A stretch of DNA of 64,000 nucleotides from CALJFL01 sp964590005 (lineage in GTDB: Bacteria > Pseudomonadota > Gammaproteobacteria > Pseudomonadales > Halieaceae): NCBI GenBank assembly GCA_964590005.1, contig CAZPVJ010000161.1:1-64000 (forward strand), read 5' to 3'. A program made the translations under genes and the position numbers. Below are positions 1 to 8,426 of the stretch, in pieces. The notes beneath the pieces were generated by a model. The model ran no database searches. It was given only the letters and a program-made list of their open reading frames with translations, and was not told the DNA's origin. The number at the start of each line of letters is the position of its first letter. Positions within the stretch are counted from its first letter, which is position 1.

Positions 1-336
1 ACGGAAGCCAAAGATATGACAGTAACGCTGGTTGTAGCGTTCGCCATTGATGGCCTCGCCATCGGCCTCCATAAATGCGACGACACGGTCTTTATCGGCG
101 CACATCACTTTCCACTTGGTAGCAAAGCGAAATGTATCGAGTTTTAGATTGCCGAACACCTGCGGTGCAACCACATTTTCCAGGAAATCCTTGCCGGTGA
201 AGTGACCGGATACCGGTGTATTGCCATGCACGTTATATTCAACATCGTCCTGCTGAATCGCCAGGAATGCTTCCACATCCATGGTCGCCAGGGCAGCGTA
301 GAATTTTGCTACCAGTTCCTTCCCGGCTTCATTCAT
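1..336 (-). CDS. SnoaL/NTF2-like protein, partial (C-terminus outside window)
   Basis: An open frame runs from ATG at 334-336 leftwards to the window edge without a stop (112 codons). It begins MNEAGKELVAKFYAALATMD and continues with an acidic stretch and a VHGN.PVSGHF segment, the usual look of a cone-shaped SnoaL-like / ketosteroid-isomerase-type domain of about 130 residues. Such proteins act as small isomerases, hydrolases or cyclases, or simply bind a hydrophobic ligand. No catalytic residue can be assigned in the part seen. It lies 15 bases downstream of a second NTF2-like gene on the same strand and probably shares its transcript. The fold is likely; the reaction is unknown. Confidence 0.75.
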   Translation of the reverse strand, partial: MNEAGKELVAKFYAALATMDVEAFLAIQQDDVEYNVHGNTPVSGHFTGKDFLENVVAPQVFGNLKLDTFRFATKWKVMCADKDRVVAFMEADGEAINGERYNQRYCHIFGFR

Positions 337-351
337 AACGCCTACCCCCGG

Positions 352-798
352 TTATCCTGCACTCGGATAGCCCATCCAGCCGTCTGAGACCAGCGCGCCC
401 GGTCCCTGGTACAGGATACCAAAGCGCCGACTCGCGTAGCGCCAGCCTTGCGGTGTGCGTAGCAATTCATCGTTGTAGACACCGACAAAGCGTAACGCCT
501 GTTGGTCTGCGGTTACGAGCTCCTCGTTGACGTACACACGCTGTGTGGCGGTGTCTCCTGATACATCGATCTGCTCATTGGTCACCTGGTGGAATACCAC
601 GGGGAAACCCTCCATGGTGGCCAGCCACTGCGCCACGAGATTGTCTCGCCCTTGCGTGGGCTCATCCGTTAAGAACCACTGGCCGTCATCCGCCCAGGTA
701 GCGCCCCAGGCGTTAGAATCCCTGCGCATTATGGCATCGCAGTAATCTGCATTCAGGCGTCGTATAGCCAGTTCGTCTTCGGTTGTGTTAGTGCTCAT
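352..798 (-). CDS. SnoaL-like (NTF2 superfamily) protein
   Basis: A 148-residue protein with the SnoaL_4 layout: an N-terminal helix (DELAIRRLNADYCDAIMRRD), then a WADDGQW segment, a conserved histidine near FHQVTN, and a C-terminal RRFGILYQG strand. Family members include scytalone-dehydratase-like and ring-hydroxylating-dioxygenase beta-like small proteins, so the fold alone does not fix the reaction. It is 14 bases downstream of an SDR on the minus strand and probably belongs to the unit read from the promoter near 2440. Dehydration, isomerisation or ligand binding in the same pathway is inference. Confidence 0.8.
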   Translation of the reverse strand: MSTNTTEDELAIRRLNADYCDAIMRRDSNAWGATWADDGQWFLTDEPTQGRDNLVAQWLATMEGFPVVFHQVTNEQIDVSGDTATQRVYVNEELVTADQQALRFVGVYNDELLRTPQGWRYASRRFGILYQGPGALVSDGWMGYPSAG

Positions 799-812
799 GG
801 TGACTCTCTCCT

Positions 813-1610
813 TTACTCGGCGGCGCCGGCCATAGCGGCTGCGACATAGGATTCCAGCTCGGCCGGGGTGGGGTTACGCCTAAGCGTCAAGCCACCATTA
901 ACCTGTAAATTCTGGCCAGTCATAAAACACTCGTCGCTGGCCAGAAAAACGGAGGCGGCTGCGATATCTTCAGACGTGTTGATGCGGCCCATGGGATACT
1001 CTTTCTCAAAGGCTTCGCGCATGCCGGGTACGGCCAGGTGACCCTCTGTCATTGGCGACTCGGTCAGACCGGGCGACACAGAGTTCAAGCGTATGCCTCG
1101 TGCACCAAACTCGTCCGCAACGCCGCGTACCACGTGATCGATGCCCGCTTTGGTGCCAATGTAGGCGTGGTGGTTACCTACCAGGATTGTTGCCGTTGCC
1201 GAAGATACCTGGATTATCGATGCCGGGGCGGTCATTTTACCGACCAGCACCTGCATGAACTGATACGGTCCCTTGAACTGCAGGTCCATCATGGCCTTAA
1301 GGTCCTCCTCGGAGGTTTCTTCGAAGGCAGTCAGTAAGCCCCATCCCGTGCAGTTGATTGCAATGTCGAGTTTGCCGAAGTTGTCGATGATCGCGTCCAC
1401 CGAGCTACGTATGTCGTCCATGCTGGTGATATCGCATTTGACCGCCATACCCCCGATTTCATCCGCCAGTGACTGCAGTTCGTCCATATGTCGACCGCCG
1501 ACCGCAACCTTGGCTCCCTCAGCAGCGAAGCGCCGGGCGATTACCTGTCCCATGTTGCCTTTGCCGGCGGCGCCCAGGACGTAAGCGCACTTTCCTTCTA
1601 ATCTACCCAT
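813..1610 (-). CDS. Short-chain dehydrogenase/reductase (SDR)
   Basis: A 265-residue Rossmann-fold oxidoreductase, cytosolic, NAD(P)-dependent. The nucleotide-binding turn is unusual (GAAGKGNMG at about 13-21, longer than the classical TGxxxGIG) and the usual NNAG is NCTG at 86-89. The catalytic set is present: Ser136/137, Tyr150 and Lys154 (YIGTK). A typical C-terminal NGG (residues 238-240) follows the substrate loop. ATG at 1608-1610 is preceded by AGGAAA, supporting this start. It lies between a SnoaL gene and another SDR, all on the minus strand. The altered glycine motif resembles divergent or enoyl-ACP-reductase-like SDRs. Substrate unknown. Confidence 0.9.
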   Translation of the reverse strand: MGRLEGKCAYVLGAAGKGNMGQVIARRFAAEGAKVAVGGRHMDELQSLADEIGGMAVKCDITSMDDIRSSVDAIIDNFGKLDIAINCTGWGLLTAFEETSEEDLKAMMDLQFKGPYQFMQVLVGKMTAPASIIQVSSATATILVGNHHAYIGTKAGIDHVVRGVADEFGARGIRLNSVSPGLTESPMTEGHLAVPGMREAFEKEYPMGRINTSEDIAAASVFLASDECFMTGQNLQVNGGLTLRRNPTPAELESYVAAAMAGAAE

Positions 1611-1638
1611 GGTGATTTCCTCGATGTGTTTACTATGA

Positions 1639-2397
1639 TTATAGTGTCATCCCGCCATCCACTGGCATGGCGATTCCCGTTACGAATGACGACGCGTCGC
1701 CGGCCAGGAAGGAGACCGCCCTGGCGACCTCCTCAATACTGCCGATACGGCCCATCGGATGAAGTTGAGTGAAGTAGCTCTCCAGGCCCTCGGGATCCTC
1801 ATTGCTCGCAATAGATTCCAGTAGCAGGGGGGTTTCGATGAAGCCTGGCAAAATAGCGTTGCACCGGATGCGGTAACCCTGCTCGGCGCAGTGCAGGGCG
1901 GTGCTCTCGGTGAGACTTATAACGGCGGCTTTGGTGGCGCTGTAGGCGCAGGTGCCCGACAGTGCCTTCTTTCCCAGCGCGGAGGCAATGTTGATGATTG
2001 CGCTGTCTCTTTTGGGGTTAAGGTACTGGATGGCTTTCCTGCAGCCGAGATAAACCCCCGTACTGTTGACCGCGAAAATCGACTCCCACATACCCAGGTC
2101 GGTATCTTCTATGGAACCCATTGCTCCGATACCTGCGTTGTTGACCACGATTTCCAGCGAATGCTCGTCGGGGAGCCCTGACAACACCTGCTCCCATTGT
2201 GCTTCGCTAGTGACATCAAGATGTCGGTAGAGCGCGCCTTCGCCCAGTTCTGCGGCCAGCGTTTCGCCGGCGTCGTCCTGGATGTCGGCGATCACCACCG
2301 CGTAACCGTCCGCATGCAGTTGCTCTGCGATACCTTTGCCAATGCCACTTGCTGCGCCAGTGATCAGAGCTGTCCTGGTGTCGCTGTTGCCTGTCAT
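1639..2397 (-). CDS. Short-chain dehydrogenase/reductase (SDR)
   Basis: A 252-residue classical SDR: TGAASGIG (13-20) for cofactor binding, an aspartate at the end of the second strand (ADIQ, which favours NAD), NNAG (86-89), catalytic Ser139, Tyr152 and Lys156 (YSATK), and a C-terminal VDGG. It is the first gene of a minus-strand unit (SDR, SDR, SnoaL, SnoaL) that diverges from the MDR reductase at 2537. The shared intergenic region carries a palindrome also found before the zinc alcohol dehydrogenase and tetR. A secondary-alcohol or ketone step in a ring-degradation pathway is a reasonable guess; the substrate is unknown. Confidence 0.92.
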   Translation of the reverse strand: MTGNSDTRTALITGAASGIGKGIAEQLHADGYAVVIADIQDDAGETLAAELGEGALYRHLDVTSEAQWEQVLSGLPDEHSLEIVVNNAGIGAMGSIEDTDLGMWESIFAVNSTGVYLGCRKAIQYLNPKRDSAIINIASALGKKALSGTCAYSATKAAVISLTESTALHCAEQGYRIRCNAILPGFIETPLLLESIASNEDPEGLESYFTQLHPMGRIGSIEEVARAVSFLAGDASSFVTGIAMPVDGGMTL

Positions 2398-2433
2398 ACG
2401 GCTATCTTTGGCTGCTTATAGTGAGGCAGTGAC

Positions 2434-2473
2434 ACTAGCATAGAATCAACGAAAAAACAGGTCGAACGGTTTA
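2434..2473. promoter_or_regulatory. Divergent promoter with candidate TetR operator (copy 1)
   Basis: AAAACAG (2454-2460), six bases, then CGGTTTA (2467-2473) form an imperfect inverted repeat. ACTAGCATAG lies at 2434-2443; read on the minus strand it gives CTATGCTAGT, a plausible -10 (TATGCT) for the SDR at 2397. Closely related operator and TAGCATAG pairs occur at 8331-8363 and 10532-10568. The repeat is seen directly; TetR binding is inference. Confidence 0.6.
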
Positions 2474-2476
2474 TTA

Positions 2477-2506
2477 TTGGTGATCTGGACGCCATGCGGG
2501 TACACT
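2477..2506 (+). promoter_or_regulatory. Candidate promoter for the MDR reductase unit
   Basis: TTGGTG (2477-2482) and TACACT (2501-2506) are separated by 18 bases and lie about 30 bases before the ATG at 2537. The boxes are only moderately close to the sigma-70 consensus. The candidate operator just upstream would place a bound regulator next to the -35 box. Confidence 0.35.
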
Positions 2507-2536
2507 AGCGTCCGGCTAAATTTACGGATACCAGTA

Positions 2537-3580
2537 ATGACGACAACCTTGAATAGACAGATACGTCTGGTCGCTCGACCCCATGGCCCGGTGAAAGATG
2601 AGGACTTCGAGTTCACCGAAGAGCCAGTACCCGAACTGGATGAAAACCAGGTCCTGTTACAGAATTTGTACTTCGCGCTGGACCCGGCTCTGCGGGGCTG
2701 GATGGACGATTTCAACGAAAGTTACATTCCCCCGGTTGAGCTGGGTGCTGTTATGTCGGCCAGCTGTATCTCCAGGGTCATAGAGAGCAACAACCCGGAC
2801 TTCCCGGTGGGCACTATAGTGCGCGGTCTCGGCGGCTGGGAACTTTACAGTGTCGTCGGCTCCAGCGGTTCGAGGCAGGTGCCCGGGCTGGAAGTGATCA
2901 ACCCACGTGAGGGTATTCCGCTGTCCAACTATCTCAGTATCTGCGGCACCACGGGTCTAACCTCTTATTTTGGCCTTGAGCGCGTTGTTCAACCCAAAGC
3001 AGGCGAGACCATACTGGTCAGTGGTGCAGCGGGCGCGGTGGGCTCCGTGGTCGGACAACTCGCCAAGCGCGCTTGCGATTGCACCGTGGTGGGCCTCGCC
3101 GGTACCGAAGAGAAGTGCCGTTGGCTAACCGAGGAGCTGGGATTCGATGCAGCGATCAATTACCGGGAAGTGTCGGATATGACTGCCAAGCTGCGCGAAG
3201 TCTGTCCCCAGGGTATCGATGCGTTTTTTGACAACGTGGGTGGCGAGATTCTCGATGCGGCATTGTTGAATATCAATATGCGCGCGCGAGTGATCATGTG
3301 TGGCACGATTTCCAACTATAACAACGAGGTGGACGACCGTGCAGGGCCGGCAAACATGTGGCAGTTGCTGGTCAAAAACGCACGAATAGAGGGGTTTACG
3401 GTAGCTTACTTCGGCGCGGAATGGGGCGAGGGCACCGAGGCCCTGGCCGATATGGTCAGCCGCGGCGAGCTCAAGTTCAAGGAGCAGATTGTCGAGGGCC
3501 TGGACCAGACACTGCCCACATTCCGCACTCTGTTTACCGGTGGTAATGACGGCCGCCTAATGATCAAACTGGCCGACTGA
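2537..3580 (+). CDS. NADP-dependent zinc-free MDR oxidoreductase (CurA/leukotriene B4 dehydrogenase type)
   Basis: A 347-residue medium-chain reductase of the double-bond-reductase branch. It begins with the family-typical NRQIRLVARPHG, has no zinc-binding cysteine cluster, and carries the cofactor motif SGAAGAVGSVVGQLAK (about 162-177) and DNVGGE. Relatives reduce the C=C bond of alpha,beta-unsaturated ketones with NADPH. The frame is open 20 codons further upstream, but the ATG at 2537 matches the family N-terminus; no strong ribosome site is visible. It leads a plus-strand unit MDR, SDR, SDR, P450, ThuA with short gaps. Enone reduction during alicyclic or terpenoid breakdown would fit its neighbours (inference). 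Confidence 0.9.
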   Translation: MTTTLNRQIRLVARPHGPVKDEDFEFTEEPVPELDENQVLLQNLYFALDPALRGWMDDFNESYIPPVELGAVMSASCISRVIESNNPDFPVGTIVRGLGGWELYSVVGSSGSRQVPGLEVINPREGIPLSNYLSICGTTGLTSYFGLERVVQPKAGETILVSGAAGAVGSVVGQLAKRACDCTVVGLAGTEEKCRWLTEELGFDAAINYREVSDMTAKLREVCPQGIDAFFDNVGGEILDAALLNINMRARVIMCGTISNYNNEVDDRAGPANMWQLLVKNARIEGFTVAYFGAEWGEGTEALADMVSRGELKFKEQIVEGLDQTLPTFRTLFTGGNDGRLMIKLAD

Positions 3581-3591
3581 GAGAGGTAGTG

Positions 3592-4401
3592 ATGCAGCCT
3601 GACGGACCCAAGTTATTGCAAGACAGCGTCGCAGTGGTCACCGGCGCGGCGCGTAGCATCGGCCTGGCCTGCGCGCGTGCGCTGGCGGAGCAGGGCGCTA
3701 CCGTTATCATGACTGACCTCGATGCTGGCGAGGGTCAGGCGCGCTGTGAGGATTTGTCATCCGCTGGACTGGCCGTTAGCTTCCGGTCGCTCGATGTTGC
3801 CTCAGAGTCGGGTTGGCAGCTCGTCCTGGATGAGGTCCTGGCCCAGCATGGTCGCCTGGACATCCTGGTTAACAATGCAGGTATTTGTTTGCCCTCCTCA
3901 CTGGAAGACTTGTCCTTTGCAGACTTTCAGCGGATGACGTCAGTGAATGTCGACGGCACCTTCCTGGGCTGCAAGGCAGCCATACTGGCCATGCGCAAGT
4001 CGGCGAGCGAGGGAGAACCCGCTAGCGGCAGTATTATCAATATAGCTTCCATCGCGGGGCAGACAGCGATCGCGGGCCTGGCAGGCTACTGCACCAGTAA
4101 GTCGGCGGTCACCAATATGACCAAGGCACTGGCCATAGAATGTGCCGAACGGCGTGAGTTCATCCGGGTCAATTCAGTGCATCCCGGCACCGTCCGCAGT
4201 CATATGACCGAGGCTATCTACTCCCCCGAGTACTTTGAAGATGCCAACAATTTTGCGTCTGTTCCGCTCAAGGATTATGCCGTGCCCCAGGACATCGCCA
4301 ACGCCGTGGTCTATCTGGCCTCAGCCGATGCGCGTCTGGTTACAGGCAGTGAGTTGACCATCGATGGTGGCTACACCGCCGGGATTGGGGCAGGGATATG
4401 A
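3592..4401 (+). CDS. Short-chain dehydrogenase/reductase (SDR)
   Basis: A 269-residue classical SDR: TGAARSIG (17-24), TDLD after the second strand, NNAG (94-97), catalytic Ser153, Tyr166 and Lys170 (YCTSK), and IDGG near the C-terminus. A GTG lies directly before the ATG; the ATG at 3592 sits 5 bases after GAGAGG and is preferred. It follows the MDR gene by 11 bases and overlaps the next SDR by four bases (ATGA), so the genes are translationally coupled. Two adjacent SDRs with a reductase and a P450 suggest successive oxidation steps on one substrate. Substrate unknown. Confidence 0.92.
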   Translation: MQPDGPKLLQDSVAVVTGAARSIGLACARALAEQGATVIMTDLDAGEGQARCEDLSSAGLAVSFRSLDVASESGWQLVLDEVLAQHGRLDILVNNAGICLPSSLEDLSFADFQRMTSVNVDGTFLGCKAAILAMRKSASEGEPASGSIINIASIAGQTAIAGLAGYCTSKSAVTNMTKALAIECAERREFIRVNSVHPGTVRSHMTEAIYSPEYFEDANNFASVPLKDYAVPQDIANAVVYLASADARLVTGSELTIDGGYTAGIGAGI

Positions 4402-5162
4402 GCATGAGATTAGACGGCAAAGTGGCGCTTATCACTGGCGGCACCTCAGGCATCGGTCGCGATGCAGCTTTGCGTTTCGCCGCTGAGGGCGCACAGGTTA
4501 TCTTCACTGGCAGAAGCAGGGAGCGAGGCCAGTCCACGCTGGACGAGATCAAAGCGAGCGGCGGTGAAGGCTGGTTCTATGAGCACGATGTCACTTCCGA
4601 GTCTTCCTGGCAGGACGTTGTAGCCCAGGTTAACCGGGAATTTGGCAAGCTGGATGTGCTCGTCAATAACGCTGGTATCTTCCTGTATGGCCCCGTAGAG
4701 GATACTCCCCTCGATGATTTCCAGGTCATGTGGAAGACCAATGTAGACAGTGTTTTCCTTGGAATGAAGCACTGTCTGCCATTGTTGCGCGCCAGTGAGG
4801 GAACGGCATCTATTGTCAATGTGAGTTCTTTGTCGGGGATGGTCGGTCATCCCGATTGCGTCAGTTATTGCAGCAGTAAGGCGGCCTCCCTGATGCTCAC
4901 ACGCGTAATGGCGTTGGAAGCTGCGCCGCAGGTTCGGGTGAATGCGCTGGCCCCCGGGCCAGTCTGGAACGAGTTGCTGGAGCGAGCTCACGACGGCCAG
5001 GACGCGGAGGAAATGAAAACCTATTACCGGGAGTCGCAACCACTGAAGTTGATGGGGGATTCCTCTGATGTGTCAGCGGGCCTGGTGTTTCTGGCATCTG
5101 AGGAGTCGCGCTATGTCAATGGCAGTCTATTCAGGATAGACGCGGGGCGCGGTGCGGACTGA
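4398..5162 (+). CDS. Short-chain dehydrogenase/reductase (SDR)
   Basis: A 254-residue classical SDR: TGGTSGIG (13-20), FTGRSR after the second strand (a basic residue that favours NADP), NNAG (90-93), Ser143/144, Tyr157 and Lys161 (YCSSK). The C-terminal RIDAGRG replaces the more common VDGG. Its start overlaps the stop of the preceding SDR (ATGA). It precedes the P450 by 65 bases. The substrate cannot be assigned; hydroxysteroid or cyclic-alcohol dehydrogenases are among the closest types by motif. Confidence 0.92.
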   Translation: MSMRLDGKVALITGGTSGIGRDAALRFAAEGAQVIFTGRSRERGQSTLDEIKASGGEGWFYEHDVTSESSWQDVVAQVNREFGKLDVLVNNAGIFLYGPVEDTPLDDFQVMWKTNVDSVFLGMKHCLPLLRASEGTASIVNVSSLSGMVGHPDCVSYCSSKAASLMLTRVMALEAAPQVRVNALAPGPVWNELLERAHDGQDAEEMKTYYRESQPLKLMGDSSDVSAGLVFLASEESRYVNGSLFRIDAGRGAD

Positions 5163-5227
5163 TCAGTGAGCGCGCGCCAGGGCATTGTCTGCCGGGATGT
5201 TTTAGGAACAGGGAAGGAGCGAAATTG

Positions 5228-6466
5228 ATGACAACAGCGATGCAGGCTATCGACCTGACCGATGAAGCGTTTTTGCGTGAGCCGCACGCTGCCTATGCGC
5301 TCGGGCGACAGCATGAGCCTGTCTACAAGGTACCCGGACAGGACCTGGTGATGGTTTTCGGGTATGACCAGGTACTCGAGGCCCTGATGAAACCCACCGT
5401 GTTTTCCAGTCGTAATGAAGAAGCGTTGCTCGGTCCCTCCATTCACAATCCAAAGTGCCAGGCGATTTACGAGCAGGGTTGGCCGCAGGTTGAGACCCTG
5501 TTGACCAATGATCCGCCGTCCCACACCCGCTTCAAGAAGCTGGTTAATCGCGCATTTACACGAGAGCGCGTGGCCGGGATGGCCGACCACATCACCGCCA
5601 TGGTGGATGGGTTGATAGACGACTTTATTGACCGTGGACACTGCGAGTTTGTCAGCCAGTTCGCCATACCCTTGCCCTGCATCGTGATAGCCCAGCAACT
5701 CGGTATTGATGAGGCGGATGTGCCCAAGGTAAAAGCCTGGAGTGATGCGTTTATCGAGTTGATCGGATCTGAACTGACCGCTGAGCAGCAAGAGGAGCGG
5801 GCTCACAAGGTGGTCGAGTTTCAGCGTTATATGAAGGCGCGAATCGACGAGAGGCGCGCGCAGCCAAGGGAGGATATGCTCACTGACCTGGTCAATGCCA
5901 GGGTCGACGACGAGCGGCCGCTGGATGAAGCTGAGCTGCTAAGCGTGGCTCAGCAGATGCTGGTAGCGGCCAACACCACCACATCGCATATGTTGTCCGG
6001 AGGTATACTGACCCTCATCGATAATCCGGATCAATATGCGAAGGTATGTGCTAATGCGGACCTTATCCCCAACATGGTCGAAGAGTTACTGCGTCTGCAA
6101 ACACCGACTCAGGGCATGTGGCGGCGTGCGGTCGAAGACACCGAGTTGGGTGGTGTAAGCATTCCAGCCGGGACCATGTTGGTCCTGATGTATACCTCGG
6201 CCAACCGCGATGAGAAATATTTTCCCGATCCTGATAGATTTGATATCGAACGGGATTTCTCAACGGCGCACGTGGCTTTCAGCCGAGGGATTCATACCTG
6301 TATTGGTATGATGCTGGCCAGACAGGAGTTGGTGTGTGCGTTTCGGCGGATTTTCACCCGAATGGGTGATATCAGGCTGACCGAGGGGAGCGAGCGCCCC
6401 GAATATGTGCCCAGCCTGTTATTCCGAGGGCTGGAAACGCTCGATATATCATTCAATAAAACCTAG
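5228..6466 (+). CDS. Cytochrome P450
   Basis: A 412-residue soluble bacterial P450. The heme loop FSRGIHTCIG (351-360) gives Cys358 as thiolate ligand; the K-helix ExxR is Glu286-Arg289; the C-helix HTRFKKLVNRAF is at about 99-110. The I-helix reads AANTTT (247-252), where most P450s have [AG]Gx[DE]TT, so the usual acidic residue is Thr250. ATG at 5228 lies 8 bases after AAGGAG; an adjacent TTG is less likely. It should hydroxylate a small hydrophobic substrate with electrons from a ferredoxin; the only ferredoxin in the window is at 24728 and no reductase is present. It lies in an operon with SDRs and a ThuA protein. Confidence 0.95.
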   Translation: MTTAMQAIDLTDEAFLREPHAAYALGRQHEPVYKVPGQDLVMVFGYDQVLEALMKPTVFSSRNEEALLGPSIHNPKCQAIYEQGWPQVETLLTNDPPSHTRFKKLVNRAFTRERVAGMADHITAMVDGLIDDFIDRGHCEFVSQFAIPLPCIVIAQQLGIDEADVPKVKAWSDAFIELIGSELTAEQQEERAHKVVEFQRYMKARIDERRAQPREDMLTDLVNARVDDERPLDEAELLSVAQQMLVAANTTTSHMLSGGILTLIDNPDQYAKVCANADLIPNMVEELLRLQTPTQGMWRRAVEDTELGGVSIPAGTMLVLMYTSANRDEKYFPDPDRFDIERDFSTAHVAFSRGIHTCIGMMLARQELVCAFRRIFTRMGDIRLTEGSERPEYVPSLLFRGLETLDISFNKT

Positions 6467-6480
6467 AAGCGAGAAGTGTA

Positions 6481-7230
6481 ATGGCAGGGAAGAGAAGAGA
6501 TGTTTACCTGGTCTGTGGTGGGGATTATCACGACTTTGACTTTGCTCGTCTGGAGTTGCTGAAGCTATTGGCAGAGCACGACCATGTCAGGGTAAAAGTC
6601 AGCAGCGATTACTCGGATATCGCGGGTATGTGCGAGGCAGATCTCCTGATTACCTATACCTGCAATATTGTTCCCGATAAAGCGGGCCAGGCAGCGCTCA
6701 AGGCCTATGTCGAGGGCGGTGGTAAATGGTATGCCTTGCACGCCACCAATTCAGTGCTTGAGTGGGTGAGCCATGATCCGCCCGTGCTGAAAGCGCCGCG
6801 CGACGAGAAGGACTTTATGGAGACACTGGGAAGCCAGTTTTTGGGGCACCCGCCGGTAGATACCTACCGGGTTGATGTCAGCGATCCTGATCATCCGCTG
6901 GTTGCGGGCATTGAGCCATTTGACACCGTCGACGAACTGTACCTTTCAGAATATCACGGCGAGTCCAAGGCGCTGTTGCACACACACTTCAACGGTAAGG
7001 TGGATGCCTTTCAGGATGGCGACTGGGAAAACGATGACCCGCACCTGGTCTGCTACCTGAAAAACCAGGGCAAGGGAGAGGTGCTTTACCTCACGCTGGG
7101 GCACTGTCGCTCCACCTATGATATGCAGCCGATGGTGGAGGAATATCCGGCCATTGAGCGCTGCAGTTGGGAACTGCCCGTGTACTACGAGCTACTACGC
7201 CGGGGTATTCGCTGGGGTATCGGCGCCTGA
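6481..7230 (+). CDS. ThuA-domain protein
   Basis: A 249-residue protein of the ThuA-like class-I glutamine-amidotransferase-fold family: VCGGDYHDFDFARLE at the N-terminus, LLITYTCN, then YVEGGGKWYALHATN, DHPLV, and VCYLKNQGKGEVLYLTLGH near the C-terminus. There is no signal peptide. ThuA is linked to trehalose and keto-sugar use in rhizobia, but most ThuA-like proteins have no assigned reaction. It closes the MDR-SDR-SDR-P450 unit, 14 bases after the P450. A second ThuA protein (23242) also lies next to P450 and SDR genes, which argues for a role in this type of oxidative pathway rather than in sugar metabolism. Confidence 0.85.
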   Translation: MAGKRRDVYLVCGGDYHDFDFARLELLKLLAEHDHVRVKVSSDYSDIAGMCEADLLITYTCNIVPDKAGQAALKAYVEGGGKWYALHATNSVLEWVSHDPPVLKAPRDEKDFMETLGSQFLGHPPVDTYRVDVSDPDHPLVAGIEPFDTVDELYLSEYHGESKALLHTHFNGKVDAFQDGDWENDDPHLVCYLKNQGKGEVLYLTLGHCRSTYDMQPMVEEYPAIERCSWELPVYYELLRRGIRWGIGA

Positions 7231-7246
7231 GTCACACCCTGGATCA

Positions 7247-7281
7247 GCTAACGCCCGGAGATTCTTCAGCCGGGCGCTAGC
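7247..7281. terminator. Candidate bidirectional terminator hairpin
   Basis: GCTAACGCCCGG (7247-7258) pairs with CCGGGCGCTAGC (7270-7281), 11 of 12 positions, around an 11-base loop between two convergent genes. It overlaps the last codons of the alcohol dehydrogenase. There is no T-run, so it may slow polymerase or stabilise 3' ends rather than terminate strongly. Confidence 0.5.
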
Positions 7282-8291
7282 ATAATCTTGCAGTGGTCGT
7301 TGGGCTTGCGCAGACCCTCAAAAGCCTCGGCGAACTGATCGTAGCCAACAGTGCCCGTGCACATGGCACTGACGTCTACCCGATCGGTAGCCATGAGTCC
7401 GGCAATCAGTTCAAAGTCTTCCTTGTGATAGGACAAGACGAAGCGAGCCACCAGTTCTTTAGCCATTGCGGCCGCGGGCACGAAAAAGTCCTGCCGCGCG
7501 CAAAAGCCAACAATAATAAGCTCTGAGCCGTAAGCGGCAATGTCGATGGCCTGGGCGATCATCCCGGGTATGCCAACGCATTCGAAAATTATGTCTGGCG
7601 GTCCACCGGCGATCCGCGCAAATTCAGCAGCAACATCTTCTACCGCGTTAGGATCTATCGTTGCAGTGGCGCCGTAATCCAGCGAGGTCTTATTGCGTAA
7701 CTCTTCTGGCTCACTGACGATAATATTAAAGCCACCCATAAAGCGTGCCCAGTAAGCCACCGACAGCCCCACGGGGCCGGCTCCAATAACCAGTATATTT
7801 TTGCCGTGCAGGGACGACGCCATTTTGGCCGCGTGGAGGCCGACTGCCATGGGCTCGATCAGCGCCCCTTCAACCCAGCCAAGACTATCGGGAAGCATGA
7901 TCGAATTATGGGTGTCGAGGCAAACGTAATCAGCGAAACCGCCGGGAAGCTGCATGCCCACGACGGTGAGCTCCGCACACTGCCATGGTCGCCCGGCCCG
8001 ACAGGGGTTACATTGCCCGCAGCTATGGAAGGGCAGGCCCGTGACCTTCTGGCCGGTTTTCCAGTTGCCTGCGGCATTCTTGCCAGCCTCGACGACCTCG
8101 CCTACGAACTCGTGGCCCAGGATAGTCCCGGCGGGCAAGGCGCCTTCATGATCTTCCGTGCCATGCAGGTCGGTGCCGCAGATGCCGCAGCGTTTCACGG
8201 CGATAACAACTTGATTGTCCCCGGGCGTCGGATCATCTACCGACTCAATAGTCATCGATTTACCGGGACCTTGAAATACCGCCGCTTTCAT
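7266..8291 (-). CDS. Zinc-dependent alcohol dehydrogenase (MDR, threonine/butanediol dehydrogenase-like)
   Basis: A 341-residue zinc MDR enzyme. Catalytic zinc residues are Cys38 (CGICGTDLHG) and the GHE at 59-61; structural zinc cysteines are 91, 94, 97 and 105 (CGQCNPCRAGRPWQC). The Rossmann motif is GAGPVGLSVA. The frame is open 33 codons upstream, but MKAAVFQGPG is the family N-terminus and GGTGG precedes the ATG at 8291. It oxidises a secondary alcohol with NAD(P). It is divergent from the Rieske oxygenase gene and shares with it a promoter region carrying the best copy of the candidate TetR operator, so alcohol oxidation and ring oxygenation are probably induced together. Confidence 0.93.
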   Translation of the reverse strand: MKAAVFQGPGKSMTIESVDDPTPGDNQVVIAVKRCGICGTDLHGTEDHEGALPAGTILGHEFVGEVVEAGKNAAGNWKTGQKVTGLPFHSCGQCNPCRAGRPWQCAELTVVGMQLPGGFADYVCLDTHNSIMLPDSLGWVEGALIEPMAVGLHAAKMASSLHGKNILVIGAGPVGLSVAYWARFMGGFNIIVSEPEELRNKTSLDYGATATIDPNAVEDVAAEFARIAGGPPDIIFECVGIPGMIAQAIDIAAYGSELIIVGFCARQDFFVPAAAMAKELVARFVLSYHKEDFELIAGLMATDRVDVSAMCTGTVGYDQFAEAFEGLRKPNDHCKIMLAPG

Positions 8292-8330
8292 AATTCCACC
8301 CCTGGCTACAGCCTCTTGCAGAGCGGAGAT

Positions 8331-8363
8331 ACTAGCATAGTTAAAAACCGAATGGCCGGTTTT
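8331..8363. promoter_or_regulatory. Divergent promoter with candidate TetR operator (copy 2, best palindrome)
   Basis: AAAACCG (8344-8350), six bases, CGGTTTT (8357-8363) form a perfect 7-bp inverted repeat. ACTAGCATAG (8331-8340) is identical to the 10-mer at 2434-2443 and again reads CTATGCTAGT towards the minus-strand gene. The site lies between the alcohol dehydrogenase (start 8291) and the Rieske oxygenase (start 8427). Confidence 0.65.
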
Positions 8364-8426
8364 ATTTGCAGGGTAGGGCCGACCTGTCATAATGGGGTCC
8401 GCAGTATCATTTACCGGAGCAATCCC

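Noticed and set aside
7806..8426. A 207-codon N-terminal extension of the Rieske oxygenase frame
   Set aside because: It runs antisense through the zinc alcohol dehydrogenase, carries no domain, and the ATG at 8427 has a ribosome site and the family N-terminus.
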